Shown piece after piece: positions 20,445 through 29,542 of a DNA stretch of 40,355 bases. The position numbers were made by a program, and so were the translations under genes. The notes beneath the pieces are model-generated. The model made no database searches and had not been told where the DNA came from. It was given only the letters and a program-made list of their open reading frames with translations. The DNA lies in assembly GCF_021290985.1 (NCBI RefSeq), contig NZ_JAJOYU010000039.1:1-40355 (forward strand), written 5' to 3'. The number at the start of each line of letters is the position of its first letter. Within the stretch, counting starts at the first letter, position 1. Source of the stretch: Rheinheimera soli (GTDB lineage: Bacteria > Pseudomonadota > Gammaproteobacteria > Enterobacterales > Alteromonadaceae).

Positions 20445-22151
20445 ATGATAAAAATTAAAACAAGCTCCAGGCTTCTGCACCTTAGTAAAGTAATAATGCT
20501 GTTTTGTGCTGTGTTGGCTTTTTATACCTCAGCACGGCAGAGTACAGACTTTATTAATGAGATTGAATCGATAGATTTTCGTCGTGGAGAACAAGGCGAG
20601 GCAAAGGTTTTGGTATTCCTGCAGCAAAATTCGGCTGCTGTGGATGTGGTTGAACAAAATGGCCAAATCCAGTTGGACTTTCATGATACTCAAATCAGTG
20701 ACGAGTTATTGTATCAATTGGATGTGCTGGATTTCGCTACTGTGGTCAAAGGTATTGAAACATTCAGGGAAGGCGACAAAGCAAGGTTGGTGATTGCAAC
20801 GCTCGATTCATTTACCTACAGCTACCAGCAAGTCGATCAGGTATTTCATCTGGTGGTGCAAAAACGCGCTGCGGACCAGCAGCAGTCAGCCACAACAGCT
20901 CAGTATGTAGGCCGTGCCATTTCTTTGAATTTTCAGGATATTCCAGTACGTACAGTGCTGCAGATCATTGCAGATTACAACGGTTTTAATCTGGTGACCA
21001 GCGACTCAGTGACAGGCAATATCACCTTAAGGCTAGACGGCACGCCCTGGGATCAGGCGCTGGATATAGTGCTGAAAGTGCGTGGTTTGGACAAACGTAT
21101 GGATGGCAATATTCTGATGATAGCGCCCTCTGACGAGCTGGCAGCACGCGAAGCGAAAGAGCTGCAGGCTCAGCAACAGGTGGAGCAGCTGGAGCCTTTA
21201 CTTTCTGAGTTCCTGCCCATTAATTACGCCAAAGCGGCGGATATTGCCGCTTTGCTCAACAACAAAGAAGCCACTTTATTATCTGCCCGCGGCAATGTGG
21301 CTGTGGATGATAGAACCAATACCTTGCTGGTGAAAGACACCGCCATGACCATTGAAAGTGTGCGGCGTTTACTGCGACGGCTGGATGTGCCGGTGAAGCA
21401 AGTGCTGATTGAATCCCGTATGGTGACAGTTAAAGACAACGTGCGGGACGAAATAGGCTTACGCTGGGGTTTTAGCGACCAGCAAAATGACAGAGCCTGG
21501 TCTGGCAATGCACTAGGTGCAAATAATCTGGCTGGTGGCACAGTGCCTGCACTCAATGATAGATGGAATGTGAATTTACCTGTGGCGAATCCGGCTGGCA
21601 GTATAGCTTTTCATGTGACTAAATTTGCTGATGGTACTTTACTAGATTTGGAGTTGTCAGCGCTGGAGCAGGAAAACAAAGGCGAAATTATTGCCAGCCC
21701 CCGTATTACTACGGCCAACCAGAAAAAAGCCCGGATAGAGCAGGGTACTGAAATTCCTTATCTGGAAGCCTCCAGCAGTGGCGCTACTACTGTCACCTTT
21801 AAAAAAGCAGTATTGAGCCTTGAAGTCACCCCGCAAATTACGCCAGACAATAAAATTATTCTGGATTTAGAGATCACTCAGGATACCCGGGGTGAAACTG
21901 TATCGACGGGCAATGGCCCTGCGCAGGCGATAGATACGCAGCGCATCCAGACCCAGGTGCTGGTCGATAATGGCGCTACAGTAGTTCTGGGTGGCATTTA
22001 CCAGCAGCAGATGACCAATACCACCTCTAAAGTACCAGTATTTGGTGACATTCCCTATTTAGGTAATTTATTTAAACGCCGTAATGACTTTAATGAAAAA
22101 ACTGAATTACTGATTTTCGTTACACCAAAAATACTGACTGAGAGCCTGTAG
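20445..22151 (+). CDS. pilQ: Type IV pilus secretin PilQ
   Basis: PilQ is the outer-membrane secretin through which the pilus exits. The 568 residues have a signal peptide (about 1-30), one AMIN domain (about 33-140), an STN/N0 domain (about 158-225, SLNFQDIPVRTVLQIIADYN), an N1 domain (about 255-325) and the secretin core (about 330-565) ending VFGDIPYLGNLFKRR and ELLIFVTPKIL. With a single AMIN domain it resembles the shorter Vibrio-type PilQ rather than the 700-residue Pseudomonas form. It starts 12 bases after pilP. Confidence 0.95.
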   Translation: MIKIKTSSRLLHLSKVIMLFCAVLAFYTSARQSTDFINEIESIDFRRGEQGEAKVLVFLQQNSAAVDVVEQNGQIQLDFHDTQISDELLYQLDVLDFATVVKGIETFREGDKARLVIATLDSFTYSYQQVDQVFHLVVQKRAADQQQSATTAQYVGRAISLNFQDIPVRTVLQIIADYNGFNLVTSDSVTGNITLRLDGTPWDQALDIVLKVRGLDKRMDGNILMIAPSDELAAREAKELQAQQQVEQLEPLLSEFLPINYAKAADIAALLNNKEATLLSARGNVAVDDRTNTLLVKDTAMTIESVRRLLRRLDVPVKQVLIESRMVTVKDNVRDEIGLRWGFSDQQNDRAWSGNALGANNLAGGTVPALNDRWNVNLPVANPAGSIAFHVTKFADGTLLDLELSALEQENKGEIIASPRITTANQKKARIEQGTEIPYLEASSSGATTVTFKKAVLSLEVTPQITPDNKIILDLEITQDTRGETVSTGNGPAQAIDTQRIQTQVLVDNGATVVLGGIYQQQMTNTTSKVPVFGDIPYLGNLFKRRNDFNEKTELLIFVTPKILTESL

Positions 22152-22169
22152 CACTATGTAAAGCAAGGC

Positions 22170-22189
22170 CGGAGCTGACGCTGGCTCCG
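22170..22189 (+). other. Small hairpin between pilQ and aroK
   Basis: CGGAGC (22170-22175) pairs with GCTCCG (22184-22189) around an 8-base loop, just after the pilQ stop. No T tract follows, so termination is doubtful. The rest of the gap to aroK (22152-22309) shows no clear promoter or strong ribosome site to my eye. Confidence 0.3.
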
Positions 22190-22309
22190 ACAGAAAATTC
22201 GCTTGCCAAGCCAAGCTGATTGCTGACATAATTCACCGCTTCAAATTTTCGTGGGAGCTTTCGGGTCCTGAAATTAACCTTCTAAGTTAGCGCAGCAGCA
22301 TTACGAACT

Positions 22310-22828
22310 ATGGCAGAAAAACGCAATATCTTCCTGGTAGGCCCAATGGGTGCAGGCAAAAGTACAATTGGCCGTCATTTAGCAGACATGCTTCATCTCG
22401 AATTCTACGACTCAGATCAGGAAATTGAACGCCGCACTGGTGCAGATATAGCCTGGGTATTTGATCTGGAAGGCGAAGAGGGATTCCGTGTTCGCGAAGA
22501 AAACGTGATCTCGGACTTAACAGAATTACAAGGCATAGTACTGGCGACTGGCGGTGGCTCAGTGCTGAGCAAAGAAACCCGCAACCGTTTATCCGCGCGT
22601 GGCATAGTGGTTTATTTAGAAACCCCTATAGAGAAACAAGTGGCCCGTACTCAACGTGACAAAAGACGTCCGTTGTTACAAACCGAAGAGGCACCAAAAG
22701 AGGTGCTGGAACGTCTGGCGGCTGAGCGTAATCCTCTGTATGAAGAGATCGCTGACTTTACCGTACGCACAGACGAACAAAGTGCCCGTTCAGTGGCGAA
22801 TCAAATCGTTGAACAACTTGGTTTCTAG
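22310..22828 (+). CDS. aroK: Shikimate kinase I
   Basis: AroK phosphorylates shikimate at the 3-OH in the chorismate pathway. The 172 residues (E. coli 173) show the P-loop GPMGAGKST (11-19), the shikimate-binding [16 protein letters not shown] and TGGGS, and the LID segment [11 protein letters not shown]. No good Shine-Dalgarno is visible before the ATG, so initiation may be weak or leader-dependent. It is followed 39 bases later by aroB, as in E. coli. Confidence 0.96.
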   Translation: MAEKRNIFLVGPMGAGKSTIGRHLADMLHLEFYDSDQEIERRTGADIAWVFDLEGEEGFRVREENVISDLTELQGIVLATGGGSVLSKETRNRLSARGIVVYLETPIEKQVARTQRDKRRPLLQTEEAPKEVLERLAAERNPLYEEIADFTVRTDEQSARSVANQIVEQLGF

Positions 22829-22867
22829 TTTGAGATAACTTTTCAGGGATATTAAGGAGAGCTGTGT

Positions 22868-23935
22868 ATGCAAAAAGTTGCAGTACAACTTGGAGAGCGC
22901 AGCTACCCTATCCTGATCAGCCCCCAGTTATTTAGTCAACCTCTGACGGAGTTTTTACCTAAAGCCCGTCAGGTGGTGATTGTTTCTAATCCAGTGGTTG
23001 CAGGGCTTTATTTGCCTGCTGTCACTGCGTTATTTCCCGACTCTGTAGTTCATTCCTTTATTTTACCTGACGGCGAAGCATACAAAACCCTGAGTTCTTT
23101 TGAACAGGTGATGTCCTTTTTGCTTGAACACAAAATCAACCGTGATGTGTTACTGGTGGCTTTAGGCGGTGGCGTGATTGGCGATCTGACAGGTTTTGTT
23201 GCAGCTTGCTACCAGCGCGGTGTACGTTTTATTCAAGTCCCTACCACTTTATTGTCTCAGGTAGATTCTTCAGTCGGTGGTAAAACGGCGGTTAACCACC
23301 CGCTGGGGAAAAATATGATAGGTGCGTTTAAGCAACCTGATCTGGTGTTGATTAACACCTCTGTTTTAAGCTCATTACCTAAGATCGAATTTGCTGCAGG
23401 CATGGCGGAAGTGATTAAGTATGCGCTGATCAGCGACCTGGCTTTTTTTAACTGGCTGGAGCAAAATCAACAGGCTATTCGTGAACTGCAACCTGCTGTT
23501 ATAGGCGAAATGATCCGCCATTGTTGTCAGATGAAAGCGGATATTGTCAGCCGCGATGAAACAGAGCAAGGTGAGCGGGCTTTATTGAATTTGGGCCATA
23601 CTTTTGGTCATGCCATTGAGGCCTTTTTAGGTTATGGTCAGTGGTTACATGGCGAAGCTGTGGCTGTAGGTATGGTGATGGCAACTCAGCTGGCCGTCAG
23701 TCGTGGTGATGTCAGCTCCGAAGAGTTACAACGTATAATTCAGTTGTTATCTGCTTTTGATTTGCCTGTGGCGCCACCAGAGCAGATGAAAATTGCAGAT
23801 TTTATGCCTTATATGAAAACCGATAAAAAAGTACAGGCAGGCAAAATGCGCTTTATCGTGCCCATCGCATTAGGGCAAAGCGTAATAGTCGATGATGTGA
23901 CCGAACAAGAACTAATGGCTCTCTTTAGCATATGA
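22868..23935 (+). CDS. aroB: 3-dehydroquinate synthase
   Basis: AroB converts DAHP to 3-dehydroquinate using NAD and a divalent metal. The 355 residues include ALGGGVIGDLTGFVAACYQRG, the PTTLLSQVDSSVGGKTAVNH active-site run, and metal-binding GHTFGHAIE and HGEAVAVGM. A strong ribosome site, AAGGAG (22855-22860), precedes it. It overlaps damX by ATGA. Confidence 0.97.
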   Translation: MQKVAVQLGERSYPILISPQLFSQPLTEFLPKARQVVIVSNPVVAGLYLPAVTALFPDSVVHSFILPDGEAYKTLSSFEQVMSFLLEHKINRDVLLVALGGGVIGDLTGFVAACYQRGVRFIQVPTTLLSQVDSSVGGKTAVNHPLGKNMIGAFKQPDLVLINTSVLSSLPKIEFAAGMAEVIKYALISDLAFFNWLEQNQQAIRELQPAVIGEMIRHCCQMKADIVSRDETEQGERALLNLGHTFGHAIEAFLGYGQWLHGEAVAVGMVMATQLAVSRGDVSSEELQRIIQLLSAFDLPVAPPEQMKIADFMPYMKTDKKVQAGKMRFIVPIALGQSVIVDDVTEQELMALFSI

Positions 23936-25707
23936 GTAAACAAGCTCTGCAACAGCGTTTAACGCAACAATCAGGCCTTTTAGGCACCCAACGTCAGTTA
24001 CTGCAACGTTTGCTGTTGCAGCTTGAATTTAATCAGCCTGACCGTTTACAACTGGTGGGATCAAGCGGTAGCGGAAAATCAACTTTGATCCTGACGCTGG
24101 CTGAAATTTGCTCAGAGCAGTTTAATGTGGCTTTGTTACAGGCTGATGCTGGTCTGAATCCTGTTGATGTGCTGAAAGTACTTCAGCAACAATGGCTTGG
24201 CTCTGCTGCTATGCCACGCACTTTGACAGATTTTGTGGCTCAGTTGGATAAAACACAACAGTACCTGTTGCTGGTAGACGATGCCGATCTATTAAACGAG
24301 GCCAGTTGGCAGCTAGTTCAGCAACTGCCTGTCAGCGTTTTTGTCAGTTGCCTGAAAGCAAAAAATGATATTCGTCTGGCAATGAATATTCCTGCATTCA
24401 GTGAAGCAGAAGCCGCTGAATTATTAGCGCCTTATAATTTGCAGGGCCGTGAACAACGCGAACGTATTGAAGATTGTGCCGGCGACTTGCATTTATTGTT
24501 ACATGGGCTGAATGCCAGTCCTGCCCGCAAGGCGGCGGTGTTTTCTAAACCCAAAGCAGAAGCTGCTTCTTCACCGCTGAAATTTTCGGCCAAGGAAGAG
24601 ATCACTGCTCCAGCTTTTGTGGCCAATGCAAGGGACAGCAGCTTTGATTTAAATGACAGGGGCGATCCGCTGGGATTTCGTGCCATAGATACAGCAGATG
24701 AACACCCCTCATTTTCAATAGAAACAGAACAACGCAGCGACTATCGCCACCGCACAGTAGAAGATACAAAACCGGCAAAGCAGGCCTCAGGCCAGTTTTT
24801 TTCGCCTTTTTTAGTGATGAGCCTGGGTTTTGGTTTGATTGCCGCCGTAGTGATGTTCTGGTTGTGGACTGAACAGCAGTTTAGGGAACCTATAGCTAAT
24901 GATATGGTGCCTTATTATCCGGCAGCTGACACCAGTGCAGCAGCACGCTTGCAAGCAGATCGTCATTTTGAACCTACAGTAGAAATCAAAGCGGAAATAC
25001 CGGCGCAATCTGCTGCTACCCTAAATAATGCTGCGGCAACAAACAGCGCGCAAACTGCTGTTGCTGATCAGGGCTTGCCACAAATGGCGATGGAAAAAAC
25101 CACTGATACCGCCAGTATGACAGTGCGCAAGGAAGTGGCTAAAGATGACAATGGTTTGCCTCAACAGCAAATAGTTTCTATGACTATTGAGTCAGAGCCT
25201 ATGCGCGAACAACCTGTGATCCCTGCGTTACCGGCGCCAGGTGAGGAAGCTGTTGTCGTTGCTGAGCCAGAACCTGCAACGGAGGCTCCTGTACAACAGG
25301 CACCTGCTGAAGCTGCACTGGAGCAAAATGACCTACTTGCAGAGATGGCTGCTGACGCCGAACAATCGGTTCAACAAACAACCCCGACAGCGACTGCATC
25401 AACTCAAGGCGATGCCGCGGTGCTGTTAGGTATGCTGCCAGACACAGTGGCTATTCAACTGGGCGTGTTTTCTCAGGAAGCTGCTGCGAAGAAATTTTTA
25501 CAGCAGTATTCAACATTAAATCTGCAGCTGTATAAGCGTCAACAGCAAGGTAAAACTCAGTTTGTTGTGGTGTCCGCCTCTTATGTCAATGGCGCAGCTG
25601 CACGCCAGCAAGTGAAATCTATGCCTGAAGAGTTGCGGCAGCAAACTCCATTTGTGAAACCTTTAAGTGATATTCAGCGTGAGATCCGCTCAGCCAATGC
25701 AAACTAA
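23932..25707 (+). CDS. damX: Cell-division protein DamX (ATPase plus SPOR domain)
   Basis: DamX is an inner-membrane protein that localises to the septum through its SPOR domain, which binds denuded glycan strands. The 591 residues comprise an N-terminal AAA/ExeA-like region with P-loop GSSGSGKST (43-51) and Walker-B-like LLLVDDAD, a single membrane helix at about 293-313, a long Ala/Glu/Pro/Gln-rich periplasmic linker, and a C-terminal SPOR domain (about 500-590, starting DTVAIQLGVFSQEAAA). It overlaps aroB by 4 bases. Order aroB-damX-dam is conserved with E. coli. Confidence 0.93.
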   Translation: MSKQALQQRLTQQSGLLGTQRQLLQRLLLQLEFNQPDRLQLVGSSGSGKSTLILTLAEICSEQFNVALLQADAGLNPVDVLKVLQQQWLGSAAMPRTLTDFVAQLDKTQQYLLLVDDADLLNEASWQLVQQLPVSVFVSCLKAKNDIRLAMNIPAFSEAEAAELLAPYNLQGREQRERIEDCAGDLHLLLHGLNASPARKAAVFSKPKAEAASSPLKFSAKEEITAPAFVANARDSSFDLNDRGDPLGFRAIDTADEHPSFSIETEQRSDYRHRTVEDTKPAKQASGQFFSPFLVMSLGFGLIAAVVMFWLWTEQQFREPIANDMVPYYPAADTSAAARLQADRHFEPTVEIKAEIPAQSAATLNNAAATNSAQTAVADQGLPQMAMEKTTDTASMTVRKEVAKDDNGLPQQQIVSMTIESEPMREQPVIPALPAPGEEAVVVAEPEPATEAPVQQAPAEAALEQNDLLAEMAADAEQSVQQTTPTATASTQGDAAVLLGMLPDTVAIQLGVFSQEAAAKKFLQQYSTLNLQLYKRQQQGKTQFVVVSASYVNGAAARQQVKSMPEELRQQTPFVKPLSDIQREIRSANAN

Positions 25708-25743
25708 CCTGATAAAGCGGCAGAGTAGACAGGTGATTTGCTT

Positions 25744-26643
25744 ATGCTGAAGAAGTCCAGAGCTTTTCTGAAATGGGCTGGCGGAAAATACAATTTAGTT
25801 GATGCCATTTCTTTGCAACTGCCAAAGGCGCCTTTATTGGTTGAGCCTTTTGTCGGAGCTGGATCAGTGTTTTTAAACACGGATTATCCGGACTATCTGT
25901 TGAATGATATCAATGCTGACCTGATCCATCTGTACCAGCTGTTGCAAACTCAGCCTGAGAAATTTGTTGCAGATGCCAGAGGATTATTTGTCCAAAGCAG
26001 CAATGAAAAAAGCAGTTATCTGTCTTTTCGGGAAGAGTTTAATCAAAGTACCGACAGCTATCAGCGTTCGTTATTGTTTTTGTATTTAAATCGCCATGGC
26101 TACAATGGTTTATGCCGCTATAACAGCAGTGGTAAATTTAACGTGCCTTTTGGCAGCTATAAAAAGCCATATTTCCCCGAAGCTGAATTATGGTTTTTTG
26201 CTGAAAAAGCGCAAAAAGCTAAGTTTGTTTGTATGGATTACAACAAGCTGATGCAACAGATTAAAGCACCGGCAGTGGTGTACTGTGATCCACCTTATGT
26301 GCCATTGAGCCGCACGGCCAGCTTTACGTCTTATGCTAAAAACAGTTTTGATTTGGATGATCAGGCAGAACTGGCAAACCTGGCCGAAAATTGTCAGAGC
26401 CGTGGCATTAGCGTAGTGATCAGTAATCACGACACTATTTTAACCCGTAAGTTATATGAGAAAGCAGAGTTGACCTCTATTCAGGTAGGGCGTTCTATCA
26501 GCCAGAAAGGCGCAACACGAGGCAAAGTTGCAGAACTTTTTGCGTTATATGCAACCAGTGCTCAGCCTTCGACTACCCAACTGACCAACAACAGCAATAA
26601 CCCAACAAAAATCATCACAGCAAAAATTCCTGCGACTAAATAA
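25744..26643 (+). CDS. dam: DNA adenine methyltransferase Dam (GATC)
   Basis: Dam transfers a methyl group from SAM to adenine N6 in GATC, supporting mismatch repair and replication control. ATG 25744 is preferred to TTG 25738 because the protein then aligns with E. coli Dam. The SAM-binding motifs FLKWAGGK (8-15) and EPFVGAGSVF and the catalytic D182-P-P-Y (E. coli D181) are intact. The 299 residues exceed E. coli's 278; the extra tail (from about SAQPSTTQ) is Ser/Thr/Asn-rich and is encoded opposite the 3' end of the convergent DUF2970-like gene, overlapping it by 82 bases. Confidence 0.96.
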   Translation: MLKKSRAFLKWAGGKYNLVDAISLQLPKAPLLVEPFVGAGSVFLNTDYPDYLLNDINADLIHLYQLLQTQPEKFVADARGLFVQSSNEKSSYLSFREEFNQSTDSYQRSLLFLYLNRHGYNGLCRYNSSGKFNVPFGSYKKPYFPEAELWFFAEKAQKAKFVCMDYNKLMQQIKAPAVVYCDPPYVPLSRTASFTSYAKNSFDLDDQAELANLAENCQSRGISVVISNHDTILTRKLYEKAELTSIQVGRSISQKGATRGKVAELFALYATSAQPSTTQLTNNSNNPTKIITAKIPATK

Positions 26644-26756
26644 GGCCAGATGGTTGTGGTCTGAAAGTCTTGTTGACGTTGTTGCTCAGATTGAACTCCA
26701 ACAACAGCACCGAATACGGCTTTGAGTACCTGCTTAAAGCCTGGAGCTTTTGCCAT
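26562..26756 (-). CDS. DUF2970-like small membrane protein
   Basis: This 64-residue protein has the pattern of DUF2970: a short basic N-terminus, VFGAVVGVQSEQQRQQDF (about 14-31), then one membrane helix (about 39-61, YLVAGIFAVMIFVGLLLLLV). Its function is unknown. An AGAGG ribosome site lies within the end of the preceding gene, whose stop is 1 base away, so the two are likely translated as a pair. Its last 82 bases overlap the dam 3' end on the opposite strand. Confidence 0.75.
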   Translation of the reverse strand: MAKAPGFKQVLKAVFGAVVGVQSEQQRQQDFQTTTIWPYLVAGIFAVMIFVGLLLLLVSWVVEG

Positions 26757-26757
26757 T

Positions 26758-27024
26758 TTAACCTCTGTGGTTAAAACGGTTCAGTAACTCAAGTAAGTCA
26801 ACAAAATGAAATTGGGTAGAGCGGCTGTTGCCCTGCAACCAGCTGAACCAGCTTTGTTGAGAAGGCTGACATAATGCAGTAATCGCCAGAGGCTTAGAAG
26901 GGTCGGCTTTCGCCTGCGCCTGGCATAATTCAGTGGGTGAGCCTTTCTGTTGATAAACAACAACACCAAGACACAAGCTAATGGCCAACGCGGACACTAC
27001 TTTGCGGTTTGCTTGTTGTTTCAT
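26758..27024 (-). CDS. Small exported or membrane-anchored protein, unknown
   Basis: I do not recognise this 88-residue protein. It has a basic start (MKQQANRK), one hydrophobic stretch (about 9-25) that could be a signal peptide or anchor, then two Cys in the mature part (ELCQAQ, ALCQPS) that could form a disulfide. ATG 27024 with GAGG 6 bases upstream is preferred to the ATG at 27066. It is directly upstream of the DUF2970-like gene (1-base gap). Confidence 0.6.
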   Translation of the reverse strand: MKQQANRKVVSALAISLCLGVVVYQQKGSPTELCQAQAKADPSKPLAITALCQPSQQSWFSWLQGNSRSTQFHFVDLLELLNRFNHRG

Positions 27025-27156
27025 ACGAACCTCAACTGGTTGAATTATGTGCTGGATGATACTCAAGTTGAGGACAAGTTACAAGTTTATAACTTAGTCA
27101 GCCAGTGACAAAAGTCACTTAAATAAGATTTTTTTAATGAAGCGAACAAAACTACA

Positions 27157-27180
27157 GGGGCAAAACAGTTGTTTTGCCCC
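27157..27180 (-). terminator. Hairpin after the TorF-like gene
   Basis: A perfect 10-bp stem, GGGGCAAAAC / GTTTTGCCCC with a 4-base loop, begins 11 bases beyond the stop of the TorF-like gene. The minus-strand tail (TGTAGTTTTG) is only moderately T-rich. It probably ends the TorF transcript and insulates the small-gene pair. Confidence 0.7.
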
Positions 27181-27191
27181 ACCAGTACTGA

Positions 27192-27944
27192 TTAAAAGGT
27201 TTTACTTAAAGTTAAGACAACACGACCATCACATAAATCGCATTCTGCCGAATCGTCGATATCGGTGTCTGCATATTTCAGAGACACACCCGCACCTAAG
27301 ACTTCTGTGCTGAAGCCGATGCTCCAGTCAATGTAAGTATCAGTATCAACAGGACCTGCTGCTAAAAAGGTTTCAAACTCGCCTTCATCTTCAAAGGCGT
27401 TATAGCCAAAGTGTAAATCTAACGCAATGTTTTCTATCAGGCTGTATTTATAGTCAGCAGACAAATAATAGTAATCGTCGACACCAGTACCGAAGTAGTC
27501 TGGTGAATAAGCGAAACCTAAAGTCCAGCTGTCATAAAAAAACTTGGCGTAACCTTCGTAAAAGTTAAATTCATCGACATCGTTATCGCCTTTTGGATAA
27601 CGGTATTGCATCACACCAACGTCTACATTCCAGCTGTCGTTTAATGCACCGGTCCAGCCAGCTAAAATGTCCAACTCCATGCTGCCTTCACCGAACTTAA
27701 TGTTTGAACCCCAGGCAGACAAATAAAAGCCAGAGTCTCCGCTTAAGGTAAAACCGCCCTGAACTGCCGGGCCTTCGTCCGTTTGAGAAATACCACGGAA
27801 TAAATAATCTGAGGTAAAGGCCACATTACCTGAAAGGCTGGTGGCACTCACACCGAAACTGCTGCCCGCGATCAGCAATGCTACGAGGCTACGGCGAATT
27901 GTTTTACTTGTTGCTTTTGATCCCAGTGTTACTTTTTTTGTCAT
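27192..27944 (-). CDS. TorF-like putative outer-membrane beta-barrel protein
   Basis: This 250-residue protein has a signal peptide (about 1-35, ending GSSFGVSA) and then alternating aromatic beta strands: VAFTSDYLFRGISQTDEGPA (the family hallmark), FYLSAWGSNIKFG, WNVDVGVMQYRYP. It ends with a C-terminal Phe (VVLTLSKTF), as outer-membrane barrels do. It fits the TorF/TIGR02001 family of putative porins. The substrate is unknown. Two Cys near the C-terminus (CDLC) are unusual for a barrel. It is divergent from rpe, with 240 bases between. Confidence 0.82.
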   Translation of the reverse strand: MTKKVTLGSKATSKTIRRSLVALLIAGSSFGVSATSLSGNVAFTSDYLFRGISQTDEGPAVQGGFTLSGDSGFYLSAWGSNIKFGEGSMELDILAGWTGALNDSWNVDVGVMQYRYPKGDNDVDEFNFYEGYAKFFYDSWTLGFAYSPDYFGTGVDDYYYLSADYKYSLIENIALDLHFGYNAFEDEGEFETFLAAGPVDTDTYIDWSIGFSTEVLGAGVSLKYADTDIDDSAECDLCDGRVVLTLSKTF

Positions 27945-28184
27945 TTTATTTGCCCTTATCTATTAGTTCCCGTGAATACAGTCCATTTTTTGTGTCATTG
28001 CTTTATTTTCAATTAAATCAATTGGATACTGAATTAGTATTGCAGGAAATTATCATTTATGTGCAAAAGTGGTGCGTTGTTGCCTGATTTTTGTGCAGTG
28101 CACCTTGCCAACCAAGATGATTTTTTCTAAGCGATTCAGTAAAGTCTGGGCTTTGTTTTATTACAACAGCTTTTTGGAGAGAAG

Positions 28185-28859
28185 ATGCGCCAACCTAACT
28201 GGATTGCTCCGTCAATTCTATCGGCAGATTTTGCCCGTTTGGGCGAAGATGTCGCGCGGGTTTTAAAAGCCGGAGCTGATGTTGTGCATTTTGATGTGAT
28301 GGACAATCATTATGTGCCGAATTTAACTTTTGGCCCTATGATTTGCAGTGCTTTGCGCAACTATGGCATCACAGCTCCTGTCGATGTGCATCTGATGGTT
28401 GAACATGTCGACAGCCTGGTGCCTGCTTTTGCAGAGGCCGGAGCCTCCATTATCAGTTTTCATCCTGAAGCATCCAAGCACGTGGATCGCACTTTGCAAT
28501 TGATCCGTCAGCAAGGGTGTAAAGCTGGCCTGGTGTTTAATCCGGCGACTCCATTAAGTTATCTGGATTATGTCCTGGATAAAGTGGATTTGGTGCTGCT
28601 GATGTCGGTCAACCCGGGTTTTGGTGGTCAGTCTTTTATTCCTGCAACTTTAAAGAAACTGCAACAAGCCCGCCAGATCATTGACCAGAGTGGTTTGCCG
28701 ATCCGGCTAGAGATTGATGGTGGCGTGAAAGTTGAAAATATCCGCGAAATTGCTGAAGCAGGTGCTGATACCTTTGTCGCTGGCTCTGCCATTTTTAGTC
28801 AGAAGGATTACCAGAAGGTGATCGATCAGATGCGTGCTGAACTGGCCGGAGTGAATTAG
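28185..28859 (+). CDS. rpe: Ribulose-phosphate 3-epimerase
   Basis: Rpe interconverts ribulose-5-P and xylulose-5-P in the pentose phosphate pathway. The 224 residues (E. coli 225) show [43 protein letters not shown] and EIDGGV of the TIM barrel. GGAGAG precedes the ATG. The stop TAG shares its last base with the GTG start of gph. In E. coli it follows dam directly; here three minus-strand genes intervene, so it needs its own promoter. Confidence 0.97.
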   Translation: MRQPNWIAPSILSADFARLGEDVARVLKAGADVVHFDVMDNHYVPNLTFGPMICSALRNYGITAPVDVHLMVEHVDSLVPAFAEAGASIISFHPEASKHVDRTLQLIRQQGCKAGLVFNPATPLSYLDYVLDKVDLVLLMSVNPGFGGQSFIPATLKKLQQARQIIDQSGLPIRLEIDGGVKVENIREIAEAGADTFVAGSAIFSQKDYQKVIDQMRAELAGVN

Positions 28860-29542
28860 TGCGGTCTTTTCACTTATTAGCTTTTGATTTAGATGGCACT
28901 TTAGTCGACAGCGCCCCAGATATTTTACCCGCCTTAAATCAGATGCTGGCAGACCTCGGTAAAGAACAAGTCAGTCTGACACAGGTTCAGCATTGGCTCG
29001 GCAATGGCATGGCCATGCTGATCAAAAGAGCATTAACTGGGCTGCTTCACCCTGTGCAATGGGATCAAGCCCAATTTGAACAGGCTCAGCAATTATTTAT
29101 TGGTTTTTACCAACAAAGTAATGGTTCAGCGACACGCCTGTTTGATCAGGTGCCTGAAGTGTTAGCCCAGTTAAGCCGTCTTTATCCGCTAGCTCTGGTG
29201 ACCAACAAACCCCGGCAATTTACTGAACCCTTGATAAAGCATTTGGGGATCCGGCATTTTTTTACAGCCGTCTGGTGTGCTGATGATGTGGCTAAAGCCA
29301 AACCTGAACCCGATATGCTGCTGGCGCTGGCAAAGCAGCAACAGCTTCTACCTGCGGATATTTTACTGGTAGGGGATTCCGAAAACGATATATTTGCTGC
29401 CCGTGCCGCTGGTATGCCTGTTATTGCGCTGAGCTACGGGTATAATCACGGCCAATCCATTGCGCATAGTCAGCCGGATCTGGTGTTGGAATGTTTTTCT
29501 CTGCTGCCAGATGCCATTTATAGTTTAGAACAGGAAAGATAG
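28859..29542 (+). CDS. gph: Phosphoglycolate phosphatase
   Basis: This HAD-family phosphatase removes 2-phosphoglycolate, for example from oxidative DNA 3' ends. The 227 residues begin with FDLDGTLVDS (nucleophile Asp10, Asp12), carry VTNKP (motif II), the motif III lysine region KAKPEPD, and VGDSENDIFAARAAG (motif IV). The start is GTG 28859, overlapping rpe by one base. trpS starts on the base after its stop. Position in the rpe-gph-trpS trio supports the specific call. Confidence 0.92.
   Translation: MRSFHLLAFDLDGTLVDSAPDILPALNQMLADLGKEQVSLTQVQHWLGNGMAMLIKRALTGLLHPVQWDQAQFEQAQQLFIGFYQQSNGSATRLFDQVPEVLAQLSRLYPLALVTNKPRQFTEPLIKHLGIRHFFTAVWCADDVAKAKPEPDMLLALAKQQQLLPADILLVGDSENDIFAARAAGMPVIALSYGYNHGQSIAHSQPDLVLECFSLLPDAIYSLEQER

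Noticed and set aside
21224-21556. 110-codon minus-strand frame inside pilQ
   Set aside because: Fully inside conserved secretin coding sequence on the other strand; Ser/Thr-rich product typical of an antisense frame.
20445-22151. PilQ length (568 residues), first suspected as a truncation
   Set aside because: Signal peptide, one AMIN, N0, N1 and the complete secretin core are present; the shorter single-AMIN form is known in Vibrio.
28045-28056. Fur-box-like AAATTATCATTT upstream of the TorF-like gene
   Set aside because: Only one half-site (ATTATCA) fits the Fur consensus; the other half matches poorly (2 of 7).
27878-28266. Two small plus-strand frames between the TorF-like gene and rpe
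   Set aside because: They overlap the TorF signal-peptide region and the rpe start, lack ribosome sites, and are rich in Phe/Leu/Cys as expected for AT-rich control DNA.
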